A stretch of 64,000 bases of DNA from Streptomyces verrucosisporus (GTDB lineage: Bacteria; Actinomycetota; Actinomycetes; Streptomycetales; Streptomycetaceae): the NCBI RefSeq assembly GCF_017114865.1, contig NZ_JADEYH010000004.1, positions 62,001 to 126,000 of the forward strand, read 5' to 3'. The translations under genes were made by a program, and so were the position numbers. Within the stretch, counting starts at the first letter, position 1. Each line of letters opens with the position of its first letter. The notes below the pieces were generated by a model. The model saw only the letters and a program-made list of their open reading frames with translations. It did no database searches and was not told the DNA's origin. This document shows positions 8,714 to 16,798 of this stretch, piece by piece.

Positions 8714-9388
8714 TCAGCCGCGCCCGCCGTCCTTCTCGCCGAAGGTCACCGAGACCCGCTCGAACCCCAGGGAGCGCAGCAGGTTCTCCAGCATGTCCTC
8801 GGTGTTCACCTCGGCCCGCTTCGCCAGCCCGCTCTCCTTCGCGGCCTCGCCGATGTGCTCGACCGCGAGCCGGTGGACCTCCCGCTCGTCACCCGGGTTG
8901 TCGGAGAAGAGGTCGCCGAGCCGGTCGAGCAGACCGCGCTCCTTGGTGACGGCGTACGAGCGCTCGGCGTCCAGCGCGGGCTTCTCCAGGCGGGCGTGCG
9001 GCAGCCGTACCGTGGCACCCCTGCGGTCTTCGGTGACCGTGACGGCCTCCTCGCCCAGACCGCCGAGGTCCACGTACGCGCCGACGCTGCCCGTACCGAC
9101 GAACAGCGTCCGGCTGCCGCGTACCGCGTCCGGCAGGAACTTCGCGTCCTCGTCCAGGTCGACGACGACCTGGAAGGTGCCCGAGGCGCCCTCGTAGCGG
9201 CTCATGTCCCTCAGGGACTTCAGCACCGCGGGACCGGTGCGGTCCTCGGTCTCGGTGGCGAACGGGTTCCCCAGCTCGGGCAGGAGGCGGAGCTGCCCGG
9301 CCAGCAGCACTCCGGCCAGCAGGAGGACCACCATCAGGAGCGGGGCGATCCATCTTGGGGAGGACGTGGACCTGTCGGGGCGGGCCAT
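8714..9388 (-). CDS. DUF4230 domain protein, membrane-anchored
   Basis: 224 residues with one N-terminal membrane helix (WIAPLLMVVLLLAGVLLAGQ) and an extracytoplasmic DUF4230-like domain (SRYEGASGTFQVVVDLDEDA, LFVGTGSVGAYVDLGGL). Function of the family is unknown. The ATG at 9388 follows GGAGGTG; a much longer open frame upstream is non-coding. Divergent from the nucleotidyltransferase operon across 357 bases. Confidence 0.8.
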   Translation of the reverse strand: MARPDRSTSSPRWIAPLLMVVLLLAGVLLAGQLRLLPELGNPFATETEDRTGPAVLKSLRDMSRYEGASGTFQVVVDLDEDAKFLPDAVRGSRTLFVGTGSVGAYVDLGGLGEEAVTVTEDRRGATVRLPHARLEKPALDAERSYAVTKERGLLDRLGDLFSDNPGDEREVHRLAVEHIGEAAKESGLAKRAEVNTEDMLENLLRSLGFERVSVTFGEKDGGRG

Positions 9389-9745
9389 CTGCGTGCACCT
9401 CCGTCGGCGGCGGGAGACTCCGTCAGATGGGGTGTTCCCCGAAACTCCCCCGGCATGGCAGGTAGTTGACCGCGTGCCGGCTGGCGGGCGCGCTCCCGTG
9501 ACGCCCCTCTCGTGACGCCCCCTACCCGGCCGTGCGCCGACGCACGGCGGTGCGCCCCCTCCGGCGGGCCGCCGGCCCGTCCGCTCCGTCCGTCCGCACC
9601 GGTGCGCCCGGTATCGGCCGGTATCGATCGGACGACGGCGGGTACCGGTGCTCTCGTGGAAGCCCCCGGCCCCAGCGGTCCCAGAACGGCGCCACGGTGG
9701 CACGCCGGCGGGGAACGACGAGACGACCTGGAGAGCGGAGTGACT
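9389..9745. other. Intergenic region between DUF4230 gene and nucleotidyltransferase operon
   Basis: 357 bases between divergent genes. The only recognisable element is the SigB-type promoter at 9621-9645 directed at the operon. No small gene, repeat or RNA gene is convincing. Confidence 0.5.
9621..9645 (+). promoter_or_regulatory. SigB-type promoter for the nucleotidyltransferase operon
   Basis: GTAT (9621-9624), 15-base spacer, GGGTAC (9640-9645); predicted start about 95 bases upstream of the first gene. Confidence 0.5.
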
Positions 9746-10483
9746 GTGACCGAGCATCCGGGCGAGGCGGCACCGGCCGAGCGGAATCCGCCGGCCGCCC
9801 CGCGTCCGGCGACCGGGCCCGGCGGAGCGCAGAGCGGCGGAGGCGGCGGGCAGAGCGGCGACCAGGTCCGCCCGGAGGCCGACGCGGGACTCGAGGAGCT
9901 GCCCCCCAACCTCACCCAGGCCATCCTGGAGGCCACCAAGCAGGTGGCCTCCCTGCTGAAGGGCGCCGGGCACCCCTTCGCCCTGGCGGGCAGTGTCGCC
10001 GTATACGCCCACGGCGGCCCGGGGAACCTCCAGCACGACGCCGACTTCTGCGTCCTTCCCGAGGACGCCGACGCGGTGGCCGCCACGCTCCGCGACGCCG
10101 GGCTGGAGGTGTACACCCCGCCGGAGGACTGGCTGCTCAAGGCCCGGTGCATGGGCCAGGACATCGACCTGATCTTCGAGCTGGCGCGGCAGCCGGTGAC
10201 CCGCGAGCTGCTGGGGCGGGCCGAGGAGCTGCCCGTGGAATCGGTCCGCATGCCCGTGCTGCCGGTGACCGACCTGCTCGCCAGTCTGCTGAACGCCTTC
10301 ACCGAGCACCACTGCGACTTCGGCGCCGTGCTGCCGATCGCGCGGGCCCTGCGGGAGAAGGTCGACTGGCCCCGGGTGCGGCGCGAGTGCGGAGCGGCGC
10401 CGATGCCGGACGCCTTTCTCTACCTGCTGGAACGTCTGCAGGTCATCTCGCCGCAGGACGAAGACCGTGGAGGACTGCCATGA
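9746..10483 (+). CDS. Minimal nucleotidyltransferase-fold protein
   Basis: 245 residues. After a low-complexity N-terminus (1-50) a Pol-beta-type nucleotidyltransferase core appears: GSVAVYAHGG, then HDADFCV (the GS...DxD metal-binding pattern), and QDIDLIF as the likely third acidic position. The GTG at 9746 is chosen because CGGAG lies 5 bases upstream; an in-frame GTG at 9740 is also possible. First gene of a three-gene operon: its stop overlaps the BON gene start by ATGA. Similar folds occur in antibiotic-modifying enzymes and in toxin-type NTases; target unknown. Confidence 0.8.
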   Translation: MTEHPGEAAPAERNPPAAPRPATGPGGAQSGGGGGQSGDQVRPEADAGLEELPPNLTQAILEATKQVASLLKGAGHPFALAGSVAVYAHGGPGNLQHDADFCVLPEDADAVAATLRDAGLEVYTPPEDWLLKARCMGQDIDLIFELARQPVTRELLGRAEELPVESVRMPVLPVTDLLASLLNAFTEHHCDFGAVLPIARALREKVDWPRVRRECGAAPMPDAFLYLLERLQVISPQDEDRGGLP

Positions 10484-10767
10484 CGGACCACGACACCGGC
10501 CGAAGCGGCCGGGAAGGCGGCGCGGACAACACCGAGTACCGCATCGCCCATCTGCAGGAGAGGCTCGTGCGCGAGGAGGTCGCCGAACTCGGCATGCGCA
10601 TCGAGTCCCGCGGCAACACGGTGGTCGTCAGCGGCACCGTCCCCACCGCCGAGTGCCGCGACACCGTCGTGCGCGTCGCGAAGGAGGAACTGGGCGGCAC
10701 ACCGGTGCGGACCGACATCGTCGTGGCCGACCCCACCGCCCCCGACCGTCCTGAGGAGCTGGCATGA
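10480..10767 (+). CDS. Small BON-domain-like protein
   Basis: 95 residues. The stretch AELGMRIESRGNTVVVSGTV followed by RVAKEELGGTPVRTDIVVAD fits a single BON (OsmY/nodulation) domain with its central Gly. No signal peptide, so it is probably cytoplasmic. It overlaps both neighbours by ATGA (10480-10483 and 10764-10767), meaning three genes are translationally coupled. BON domains usually bind phospholipid or small ligands; the role here is unknown. Confidence 0.75.
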   Translation: MTDHDTGRSGREGGADNTEYRIAHLQERLVREEVAELGMRIESRGNTVVVSGTVPTAECRDTVVRVAKEELGGTPVRTDIVVADPTAPDRPEELA

Positions 10768-11528
10768 TCCGCGTCGCAGCCGTCGGTGACATCCACATGG
10801 GGCCGGACAGCAGGGGGGTGCTGCGCCCCGCCTTCGATACTCTGCACGACTGCGCCGACCTCCTGCTGCTCGCCGGGGATCTGACCCGCCACGGCACACC
10901 CGAGGAGACGCGGGTCGTCGCCGAGGAGGTCACGGGCCTGCGTGTGCCGGTGATCGCCGTGCTGGGCAACCACGACCACCAGGACGAGCGCCCCGAGGAG
11001 GTCACCGCCGTGCTGCGGGACGCCGGCGTGACCGTCCTGGAGGGCGAGGGAACGGTCGTGGACGTGGACGGCACCCGGGTCGGCGTCGCGGGGACCAAGG
11101 GTTTCGGCGGAGGGTTCGCCGGGCGCAGCGGCGGCGAGTTCGGTGAGCCGATCATGAAGGAGTTCATCCGCTACACCCGCCGCTGCGCGGACGGCCTGCG
11201 GACCTCGCTGGAAGGGCTGGACCGGCAGGGGTGCGCCGTACGGATCGCCCTGACGCACTTCTCCCCCGTGCCCGACACCCTCGCCGGCGAGCCGCTGGAG
11301 ATCTACCCCTTCCTGGGCAGCTACCTGCTGGCCGAGGCGGTGGACGCGGCGGGCGCCGACCTGGCCGTCCACGGGCACGCCCACGCGGGCACCGAGCACG
11401 GTCTGACCAGCGGCGGGGTTCGGGTGCGCAACGTCGCCCAGCCGGTCATCCGGCGCGCCTTCGCGGTGTACCACCTGGAGCCCGGCGCGGAACGCGGGAC
11501 CGGGGCGCTGGCCGGAGCCTCCCGCTGA
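10764..11528 (+). CDS. Calcineurin-like metallophosphoesterase
   Basis: 254 residues with the complete metallophosphatase signature in order: GDIHMG, GDLTRHG, LGNHDH, a His in ALTHFSP and HGHAHAG. These place two metals for phosphomonoester or phosphodiester hydrolysis. Third gene of the operon, coupled to the BON gene by ATGA. With a nucleotidyltransferase in the same operon, a nucleotide or nucleotidylated substrate is possible, but that is inference. Confidence 0.9.
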   Translation: MIRVAAVGDIHMGPDSRGVLRPAFDTLHDCADLLLLAGDLTRHGTPEETRVVAEEVTGLRVPVIAVLGNHDHQDERPEEVTAVLRDAGVTVLEGEGTVVDVDGTRVGVAGTKGFGGGFAGRSGGEFGEPIMKEFIRYTRRCADGLRTSLEGLDRQGCAVRIALTHFSPVPDTLAGEPLEIYPFLGSYLLAEAVDAAGADLAVHGHAHAGTEHGLTSGGVRVRNVAQPVIRRAFAVYHLEPGAERGTGALAGASR

Positions 11529-11633
11529 GCCGCCGGAGCGCCGGCCGCGCCCGCCGGGGCAGCGGTCGGAGCACAGGCCGGAGCACCGGCCCGCGGGATG
11601 CGTCCCGCGCCGCATGAGAGAGGAGAGCAGGCC

Positions 11634-13439
11634 GTGCGCGACACCACCGGGTCCGGCCGGGGGGCCGCCCGCGCTGGGGACGGAACCGGAGACGGCGCCC
11701 GGGCCCGGGACCGGCTGAGGCGTGTCGCCGCGGAGGTCTTCGGCTGGAACGAGCTGCGCCCCGGCCAGGCCGAGGCCATGGAGCAGGTGCTTCGCGGCCG
11801 GGACACGCTGGTGGTGATGCCCACCGGCGCGGGGAAGTCCGCCGTCTACCAGGTGCCCGCCGTGCTGCTGCCCGGCCCCACCGTGGTGGTCTCCCCCCTC
11901 ATCGCGCTCCAGCGGGACCAGGTCGAAGGACTGGCGGAGGGCGGAGGGCCGGACGCCCCGAAGGCCGTCGCGGTCAATTCCGCCCAGGCCGCGGGTGAGA
12001 CGGCCGAGGCCTGGCGGGCCGTGCGCGAGGGGGACGCGGAGTTCCTGCTCCTCTCCCCCGAGCAGTTGGCTAAGGACGAGGTGGTGGAGCGGCTGGCGCG
12101 GACCGGGCCCTCGCTGTTCGTGGTCGACGAAGCCCAGTGCATCTCCTCCTGGGGCCACGACTTCCGCCCGGACTACCTCCGTCTGGGACACGTGGCGAGG
12201 CGGCTGGGCCGTCCCACCGTCCTCGCCCTGACCGCCACCGCGGCCCCTCCCGTGCGCGAGGAGATCACCGAGCGTCTGGGCATGGAGCGTCCCGCCCGGA
12301 TCGTCGCCGGCTTCGACCGGCCCAACCTCCGCCTGGAGGTGCGCGGTTTCCTGGAGGGGGAGGACAAGCGCCGGGCCGTGGTGGAGCGGGCCGCCACCGA
12401 GCCCAAGCCGGGCATCGTCTACACCGCCACGCGCCGGGAGGCGCAGGAGTACGCCGGGCAGCTGGCGGAGCTCGGCCTGTCGGCCCTCGCCTACCACGCG
12501 GGCCTGCCGTCGGCCGAGCGCTCCCGCGCCCACGAGGCGTTCCTCGGCGGCGGCCTGGACGTGGTGGTGGCCACCTCCGCCTTCGGAATGGGCATCGACA
12601 AGCCGGACGTACGGTTCGTGCTGCACGCCTCCGTGCCGGGCTCGCCGGACGCCTACTACCAGGAGATCGGCCGGGCCGGGCGCGACGGCGCCCCGGCACT
12701 GGCCGTACTGCACTACCGGCCCGAGGACCTGGGGCTGCGGAAGTTCTTCTCCTCCGGGCACACCGACACCGGGACGCTGACCGACGTCGCCGAGGCGGTG
12801 CGCGGCGGCGGCGCCCCGCTGCCCGTGTCGCGGGTGCGCGAACGGACCGGGCTGTCCGCCAGCCGCCTCACCGCCGCCGTCAACCTCCTGGAGGAGGCCG
12901 GGGCGGTGACCGTCACCCCCGGCGGCGAGCTGGCCCCCGCCGGGGAGCTCGGCCCCCGGGAGGCCGCCGACCGCGCGGCGGAGCTGGCCGGGGCGCGGTA
13001 CAGGCTGGAGCGGTCGAGGGTGGAGATGATGCGCGGCTACGCCGAGACCTCCGGCTGCCGCCGCCGTTTCCTGCTGGGCTACTTCGGGGAGGAGTACGAA
13101 CCGCCCTGCGGCAACTGCGACAACTGCCTGGCGGCCGGGGAGGAATGGGACCGGGCGCGGGGCGGGGGCGGCCGCGAGCCGGAGCGGTACGAGGAGCGCG
13201 GGGCACGCGGCCTGCCCGAGCGGCCCGCGCCCCGTGTCGAGGAGGGCCCCCGGCCGGACGCCGGCCGGTTCCGCACCGGGGTGCGGGTGCGCCACCGCGA
13301 ATGGGGCGAGGGCCTGGTGATGAGCGAGGAGGAGGACCGGGTCACCGTCCTGTTCGACACGGTCGGCTACCGCACCCTGTCGCTGGAGGCCGTTGTCGGG
13401 CAGGGACTGCTCACCCCCGACGAGGGAGCGGGCGACTGA
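11634..13439 (+). CDS. recQ: RecQ family ATP-dependent DNA helicase
   Basis: 601 residues. Helicase motifs in order: GQAEAMEQVL, Walker A MPTGAGKS (Lys68), motif II DEAQ (Asp165; RecQ proteins more often have DEAH), the RecQ aromatic-rich loop CISSWGHDFRPDY, TATAAPPVREE and, in the second RecA lobe, GMGIDKPDVR and QEIGRAGRDG. A zinc module follows with Cys475, 492, 495 and 498. The last 60 residues (VRHREWGEGLVMSEEEDRV) look like a small beta domain in place of HRDC. The GTG at 11634 follows GAGAGGAGAG. Unwinds 3'-5' in repair and recombination. Confidence 0.93.
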   Translation: MRDTTGSGRGAARAGDGTGDGARARDRLRRVAAEVFGWNELRPGQAEAMEQVLRGRDTLVVMPTGAGKSAVYQVPAVLLPGPTVVVSPLIALQRDQVEGLAEGGGPDAPKAVAVNSAQAAGETAEAWRAVREGDAEFLLLSPEQLAKDEVVERLARTGPSLFVVDEAQCISSWGHDFRPDYLRLGHVARRLGRPTVLALTATAAPPVREEITERLGMERPARIVAGFDRPNLRLEVRGFLEGEDKRRAVVERAATEPKPGIVYTATRREAQEYAGQLAELGLSALAYHAGLPSAERSRAHEAFLGGGLDVVVATSAFGMGIDKPDVRFVLHASVPGSPDAYYQEIGRAGRDGAPALAVLHYRPEDLGLRKFFSSGHTDTGTLTDVAEAVRGGGAPLPVSRVRERTGLSASRLTAAVNLLEEAGAVTVTPGGELAPAGELGPREAADRAAELAGARYRLERSRVEMMRGYAETSGCRRRFLLGYFGEEYEPPCGNCDNCLAAGEEWDRARGGGGREPERYEERGARGLPERPAPRVEEGPRPDAGRFRTGVRVRHREWGEGLVMSEEEDRVTVLFDTVGYRTLSLEAVVGQGLLTPDEGAGD

Positions 13440-13480
13440 CCCGCGTGCTCCAGAGCGGGCCGGGACACGTCCCGCACGGA

Positions 13481-13522
13481 CTCAGGGCGCTCTGTTCTCC
13501 ACCGAGAACAGAGCGCCCTGAG
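13481..13522. terminator. Perfect 19-bp hairpin inside the end of the VOC gene
   Basis: CTCAGGGCGCTCTGTTCTC (13481-13499) and its exact complement (13504-13522) with a four-base loop. It lies between the convergent recQ and VOC genes and encodes the last codons of the VOC gene, including its stop. Confidence 0.75.
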
Positions 13523-14267
13523 GGTCCCGGACGACCGCCTGCCTCCCGGAGGGGGTGTCGGCCGGTGCGGAGACCACCTCGGCCCCCAGCGCCTCCGCCC
13601 TCACCGCCGCCGCGTCCACGTCCTCGACGCGGAAGTGGACGTGCCAGTGCGGGCGCACCCGCGGATCGGGCGCGTCCTCCACCGCTCCGCCGCTCAGTCC
13701 CGCCACGGTGCGCCGGTCGATGCGCAGGATCACCCGGTCGTGCTCGTAGCGGATGTCGTAGCGCTCGGGGTCCCCCTTGTCCCAGCCGAACACCTCGCCG
13801 TAGAAGAGCGCGGCGGCGAAGGCGTCGCGGGTGATCAGTTCAAGCCAGGAGGGGGCGTTGCCCCTGCTTCCGGCCTGCCACTCCGGGTCGATGCCGCCCT
13901 CCCAGATCCCGAAGACCGCCCCCGCCGGGTCGGCCGCCCACGCCACCCGGCCGGAGGCGAACCGAACCGGCCCCACGGCGACGGTCGCCCCTCGTTCGCG
14001 CACCCGCCCGGCCGCGGCGTCGACGCTGTCGGAGGCGAAGTACGCCGTCCAGGCGGTGAGAGTGCGCAGGCTGTCCTTGGTCTCGCCCAGCCCTGCGACG
14101 GGGACGTCCCCGGCCAGTGCGACCACGTAGTGGCCGAGCCGCTGCGAGCCCGGCCGGTACCGCCAGCCGAAGAGTTCGCCGTAGAAGCTCTGCGCGGCCT
14201 CCAGGTTGGGAACCAGCAGGGTGACCCAGCAGGGCGCGCCCTGCGGCACGCGCTCGGTCTCCGTCAC
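13482..14267 (-). CDS. VOC family protein, two glyoxalase-like domains
   Basis: 261 residues with two vicinal-oxygen-chelate repeats: 1-125 (CWVTLLVPNLEAAQSFYGEL) and about 135-261 (WLELITRDAFAAALFYGEVF, WHVHFRVEDVDAAAVRAEAL). Similar two-domain proteins in Streptomyces are often called hydroxylases or bleomycin-resistance-like without proof. The GTG start has only a weak ribosome site, so the exact start is uncertain. Confidence 0.85.
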   Translation of the reverse strand: MTETERVPQGAPCWVTLLVPNLEAAQSFYGELFGWRYRPGSQRLGHYVVALAGDVPVAGLGETKDSLRTLTAWTAYFASDSVDAAAGRVRERGATVAVGPVRFASGRVAWAADPAGAVFGIWEGGIDPEWQAGSRGNAPSWLELITRDAFAAALFYGEVFGWDKGDPERYDIRYEHDRVILRIDRRTVAGLSGGAVEDAPDPRVRPHWHVHFRVEDVDAAAVRAEALGAEVVSAPADTPSGRQAVVRDPQGALFSVENRAP

Positions 14268-14295
14268 GGCCGATCACCACACCGTCTCTCGTCCT

Positions 14296-14359
14296 GGCCG
14301 TCCTGTCAGGCCGTCCTGTCAGGACGTTCTGCCGGGCCGCCGTGTCCGGGCCGCCCTGT
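14296..14359. repeat. Two adjacent short tandem repeats
   Basis: GGCCGTCCTGTCA twice in tandem (14296-14308, 14309-14321), then CCGGGCCGCCGTGT and CCGGGCCGCCCTGT (14332-14345, 14346-14359). They fill the space between the SDR and VOC genes, both minus strand. Function unknown; may be simple replication slippage. Confidence 0.7.
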
Positions 14360-14453
14360 CCGGGCTCTCCTGGACCGATGCTGCCCTCTCGCGGCGCCGG
14401 GGGGAAACCGGCGTCCACCAACCGGGGCAACGGCCGTCCCCGGCGGGAGCCGT

Positions 14454-15263
14454 TCAGGGGCGGCGCCAGGAGTCGCTCCCCAGATGGGAGCCGGCCTGCG
14501 GTCCCATCCGCAGCATGCCGCCGTCGACCACCCACGACGCACCGGTGACGTAGGCGGCGTCCGGCCCGGCGAGGAAGGCGACCACGGCCGCCACCTCACG
14601 GGCGTCGCCGGGCCGCCCCGCGGGGATGCCGGGCCGCTCCTCGGTGCTCACGTCGGTGTTCTCCTGACCGGTCATCGGCGTGGCGATCTCGCCCGGCGCG
14701 ACGGCGTTGACGGTGATCGCGTCCGCGGCCAGCTCCAGGGCCATGACCTGGGTGAGCAGGCCGAGCCCGCCCTTGGCCGCGCAGTAGGGCGCGGCTCCCA
14801 CCCGCGGCTGGTGCTCGTGGACGCTGGTGATGTTGACGATCCTGCCGCCGGAGCCCTGGTCGATCATGCGGCGGGCAGCGCGCTGCCCGCACAGGAAGGG
14901 GCCGACGAGGTCGACGTCGAGGACCTGCCGGACGGTGTCGAGACCGATGTCGAGGAAGGGGGTGGCGGTGCCGGTGCCGGCGTTGTTGACCAGGACGTCG
15001 ATCCTGCCGAGTTCGTCGGCGAGGCGGTCGACCGCGTCCGCCGCGGCGGGCAGGTCGGTGAGGTCCATCCGCGCGACGGCCGCCCGGCGGCCGTGGGAGC
15101 GCACCTCCTCGGCCGTCTCCCGCGCGCCCTGCTCGTCCTCGTGCCAGGTGATGCCGATGTCCGTCCCCTGCTCGGCCAGGCGTACGGCGGTGGCGCGGCC
15201 GATCCCCGAGTCCGCGCCCGTGATCACCGCGACGCGGGCGGGGGAATCGCTGTGCGCGTTCAT
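14454..15263 (-). CDS. SDR family oxidoreductase (glucose-1-dehydrogenase-like)
   Basis: 269 residues: TGADSGIG cofactor motif (TGxxxGIG), DVLVNNAGT, catalytic Ser in NITSVHEH, YCAAK (YxxxK) and the late PGEIATPM and GASWVVDGG motifs. Strong GGAGGAGG ribosome site. A textbook SigB-type promoter (GTTT-N15-GGGTAC) lies 37 bases upstream, which suggests a general stress role, like the SDR at 40.4 kb. Confidence 0.9.
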   Translation of the reverse strand: MNAHSDSPARVAVITGADSGIGRATAVRLAEQGTDIGITWHEDEQGARETAEEVRSHGRRAAVARMDLTDLPAAADAVDRLADELGRIDVLVNNAGTGTATPFLDIGLDTVRQVLDVDLVGPFLCGQRAARRMIDQGSGGRIVNITSVHEHQPRVGAAPYCAAKGGLGLLTQVMALELAADAITVNAVAPGEIATPMTGQENTDVSTEERPGIPAGRPGDAREVAAVVAFLAGPDAAYVTGASWVVDGGMLRMGPQAGSHLGSDSWRRP

Positions 15264-15299
15264 TCAGTCCTCCTCCGGCGGGTTCCGGGCCGGGTCCCG

Positions 15300-15324
15300 G
15301 TACCCGGGCGCTCTCCGGTGAAAC
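15300..15324 (-). promoter_or_regulatory. SigB-type promoter, perfect consensus, for SDR gene
   Basis: Minus strand GTTT (15324-15321), 15-base spacer, GGGTAC (15305-15300). Both elements match the SigB-family consensus exactly. Confidence 0.6.
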
Positions 15325-15481
15325 GGCCGTGCCCGGAGGCGGCCGGGGCCGCCTCCGGGCCACCGTTCGACCACCATTCGGCCTAATCGCGGTGACCTCC
15401 GGGCGGATCGGGCGTTGGTCACGGCACCACCGCCTCCAGTCGGGCGGATGGGTGTTTGTTCGCTATAAGGAGTGACTCTTC

Positions 15482-15787
15482 ATGTCGCGTATTGCCAAGG
15501 CTGTCGCCGTGACGGCCGCCGCCGGTGCCGCTCTGGCCGGTTCCGCCGGAGTCGCCGCCGCCGACGCCGGGGCGCAGGGCGCCGCCATCGGCTCCCCGGG
15601 CGTCGTCTCCGGCAATGTCATCCAGGTGCCGGTCAACATCCCGGTCAACGCCTGTGGCAACACCGTCAACATCGTCGGTCTGCTGAACCCGGCGTTCGGC
15701 AACACCTGCGTCAACGGGGACCAGCACCACGCCAAGAAGGACCACGGCAAGAAGCACCACAAGAAGAAGGACCACGGCAGCCGCTGA
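15482..15787 (+). CDS. Short chaplin with His/Lys-rich C-terminal tail
   Basis: 101 residues: a signal peptide (1 to about 29, AGSAGVAAADA), one chaplin domain (about 31-78: IGSPGVVSGNVIQVPVNIPV, CGNTVN, LLNPAFGNTC) with the two conserved cysteines Cys58 and Cys76, then a basic tail (81-101) with six His and seven Lys. Chaplins are secreted, assemble into amyloid fibrils and make aerial hyphae hydrophobic. Short chaplins usually end soon after the domain, so the tail is unusual. AAGGAG lies 9 bases before the ATG. No sortase signal. Confidence 0.92.
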   Translation: MSRIAKAVAVTAAAGAALAGSAGVAAADAGAQGAAIGSPGVVSGNVIQVPVNIPVNACGNTVNIVGLLNPAFGNTCVNGDQHHAKKDHGKKHHKKKDHGSR

Positions 15788-15813
15788 CCGCGCCGCCGGC
15801 CGCGTCCGGATTC

Positions 15814-15869
15814 GGAAGAACCTCCGGGGAGGGGGCCCTTCGCAAGGGCCCCCTCCCCGGAGGTCTTCC
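15814..15869. terminator. Long hairpin terminator after the chaplin gene
   Basis: A perfect 20-bp stem (15821-15840 with 15844-15863, loop CGC) extended by six more pairs after one bulged A. It lies between the convergent chaplin and LacI-like genes. Confidence 0.85.
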
Positions 15870-15904
15870 GTTCCCCTCCCCCCGCTTCCCGCGGCAGGTC
15901 GGCG

Positions 15905-16798
15905 TCAGACGGTGGAGGAGGGGACCGTGCAGCCCGCTGTGCTGCCCCGGGGCACGCAACGGGCGGTGGGCGACCACCGCTCGGCGACCGGGAGGCCGTC
16001 GACCAGTTCGAGCACCGACTCGGCCACCAGCACGCCGTACTGGTGCACGTCCACGCTCATGGTGGTCAGCGGCGGCGACGCCAGGCGGCACATCGTCGAG
16101 TCGTCCCAGGCGATCAGGCTGAGCCGCCCGGGAACGGCGACGCCCATCTCCTTGGCCGCGCCCAGCCCGGCGACCGCCATCACGTCGTTGTCGTAGAGGA
16201 TCGCGGTGGGCGGCTCCGGCCGGCGCAGCAGTTCCGCGGTGAGTCTGGCACCCGACTCGTCGGAGTAGTCTCCCTCGACGACCACCGTCTCGACGCCGGC
16301 CTCCCGGCCCCCCTCGACCAGCGCCCCGGTGCGGGCCCTTGTGTGCAGCAGGCCCGCCGGGCCGCTGACCCGGGCGATACGGCGGTGGCCGAGGTCGAGC
16401 AGATGCGCCAGTGCCTCGCGCACCGGCCCCGCGTCGTCGGTGCGGACCGCGGGCATGGGCGTGTCGTCACCGCTGCCCGCGCCGACCAGGACGGCGGGCA
16501 GCCCCAGTTCGCGCAGCACCGGCGGCCGCCGGTCGTCGACGGTGCGGTTGACCACCACGACCGCCTCGACCAGCCCGCGTTCCGCCCAGCGGCGGTAGGC
16601 GGCGATCTCGGCCTCCTGGTCCGCCACGACGTGCAGCAGGAGGGACAGGCCCCGCTCGGCGAGGCGCTCCTCGATGCCGGCGATGAACTCCATGAAGAAC
16701 GGCTCGACGCCCAGCAGCCGCGCGGGACGCGCCAGCACCAGCCCGACGGCTCCCGAGAAGCCGGCACCCGCCGTCCCGGTGTGTTCCGAAGCGTCCAC
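15905..16798 (-). CDS. LacI-type sugar-sensor domain protein lacking the DNA-binding head
   Basis: 297 residues matching the periplasmic-binding-like effector domain of LacI/GalR regulators (GAVGLVLARPARLLGVEPFF, LLDLGHRRIARVSGPAGLLH, YDNDVMAVAGLGAAKEMGVA, LASPPLTTMSVDVHQYG). The expected N-terminal helix-turn-helix (about 55 residues) is absent; the protein begins nearly at the sensor domain. Its GTG follows the beta-mannosidase TGA with no gap and in the same frame. The two may be read separately by coupling, or fused by rare read-through. It may be a ligand-binding partner of another regulator or a remnant. Confidence 0.8.
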   Translation of the reverse strand: MDASEHTGTAGAGFSGAVGLVLARPARLLGVEPFFMEFIAGIEERLAERGLSLLLHVVADQEAEIAAYRRWAERGLVEAVVVVNRTVDDRRPPVLRELGLPAVLVGAGSGDDTPMPAVRTDDAGPVREALAHLLDLGHRRIARVSGPAGLLHTRARTGALVEGGREAGVETVVVEGDYSDESGARLTAELLRRPEPPTAILYDNDVMAVAGLGAAKEMGVAVPGRLSLIAWDDSTMCRLASPPLTTMSVDVHQYGVLVAESVLELVDGLPVAERWSPTARCVPRGSTAGCTVPSSTV

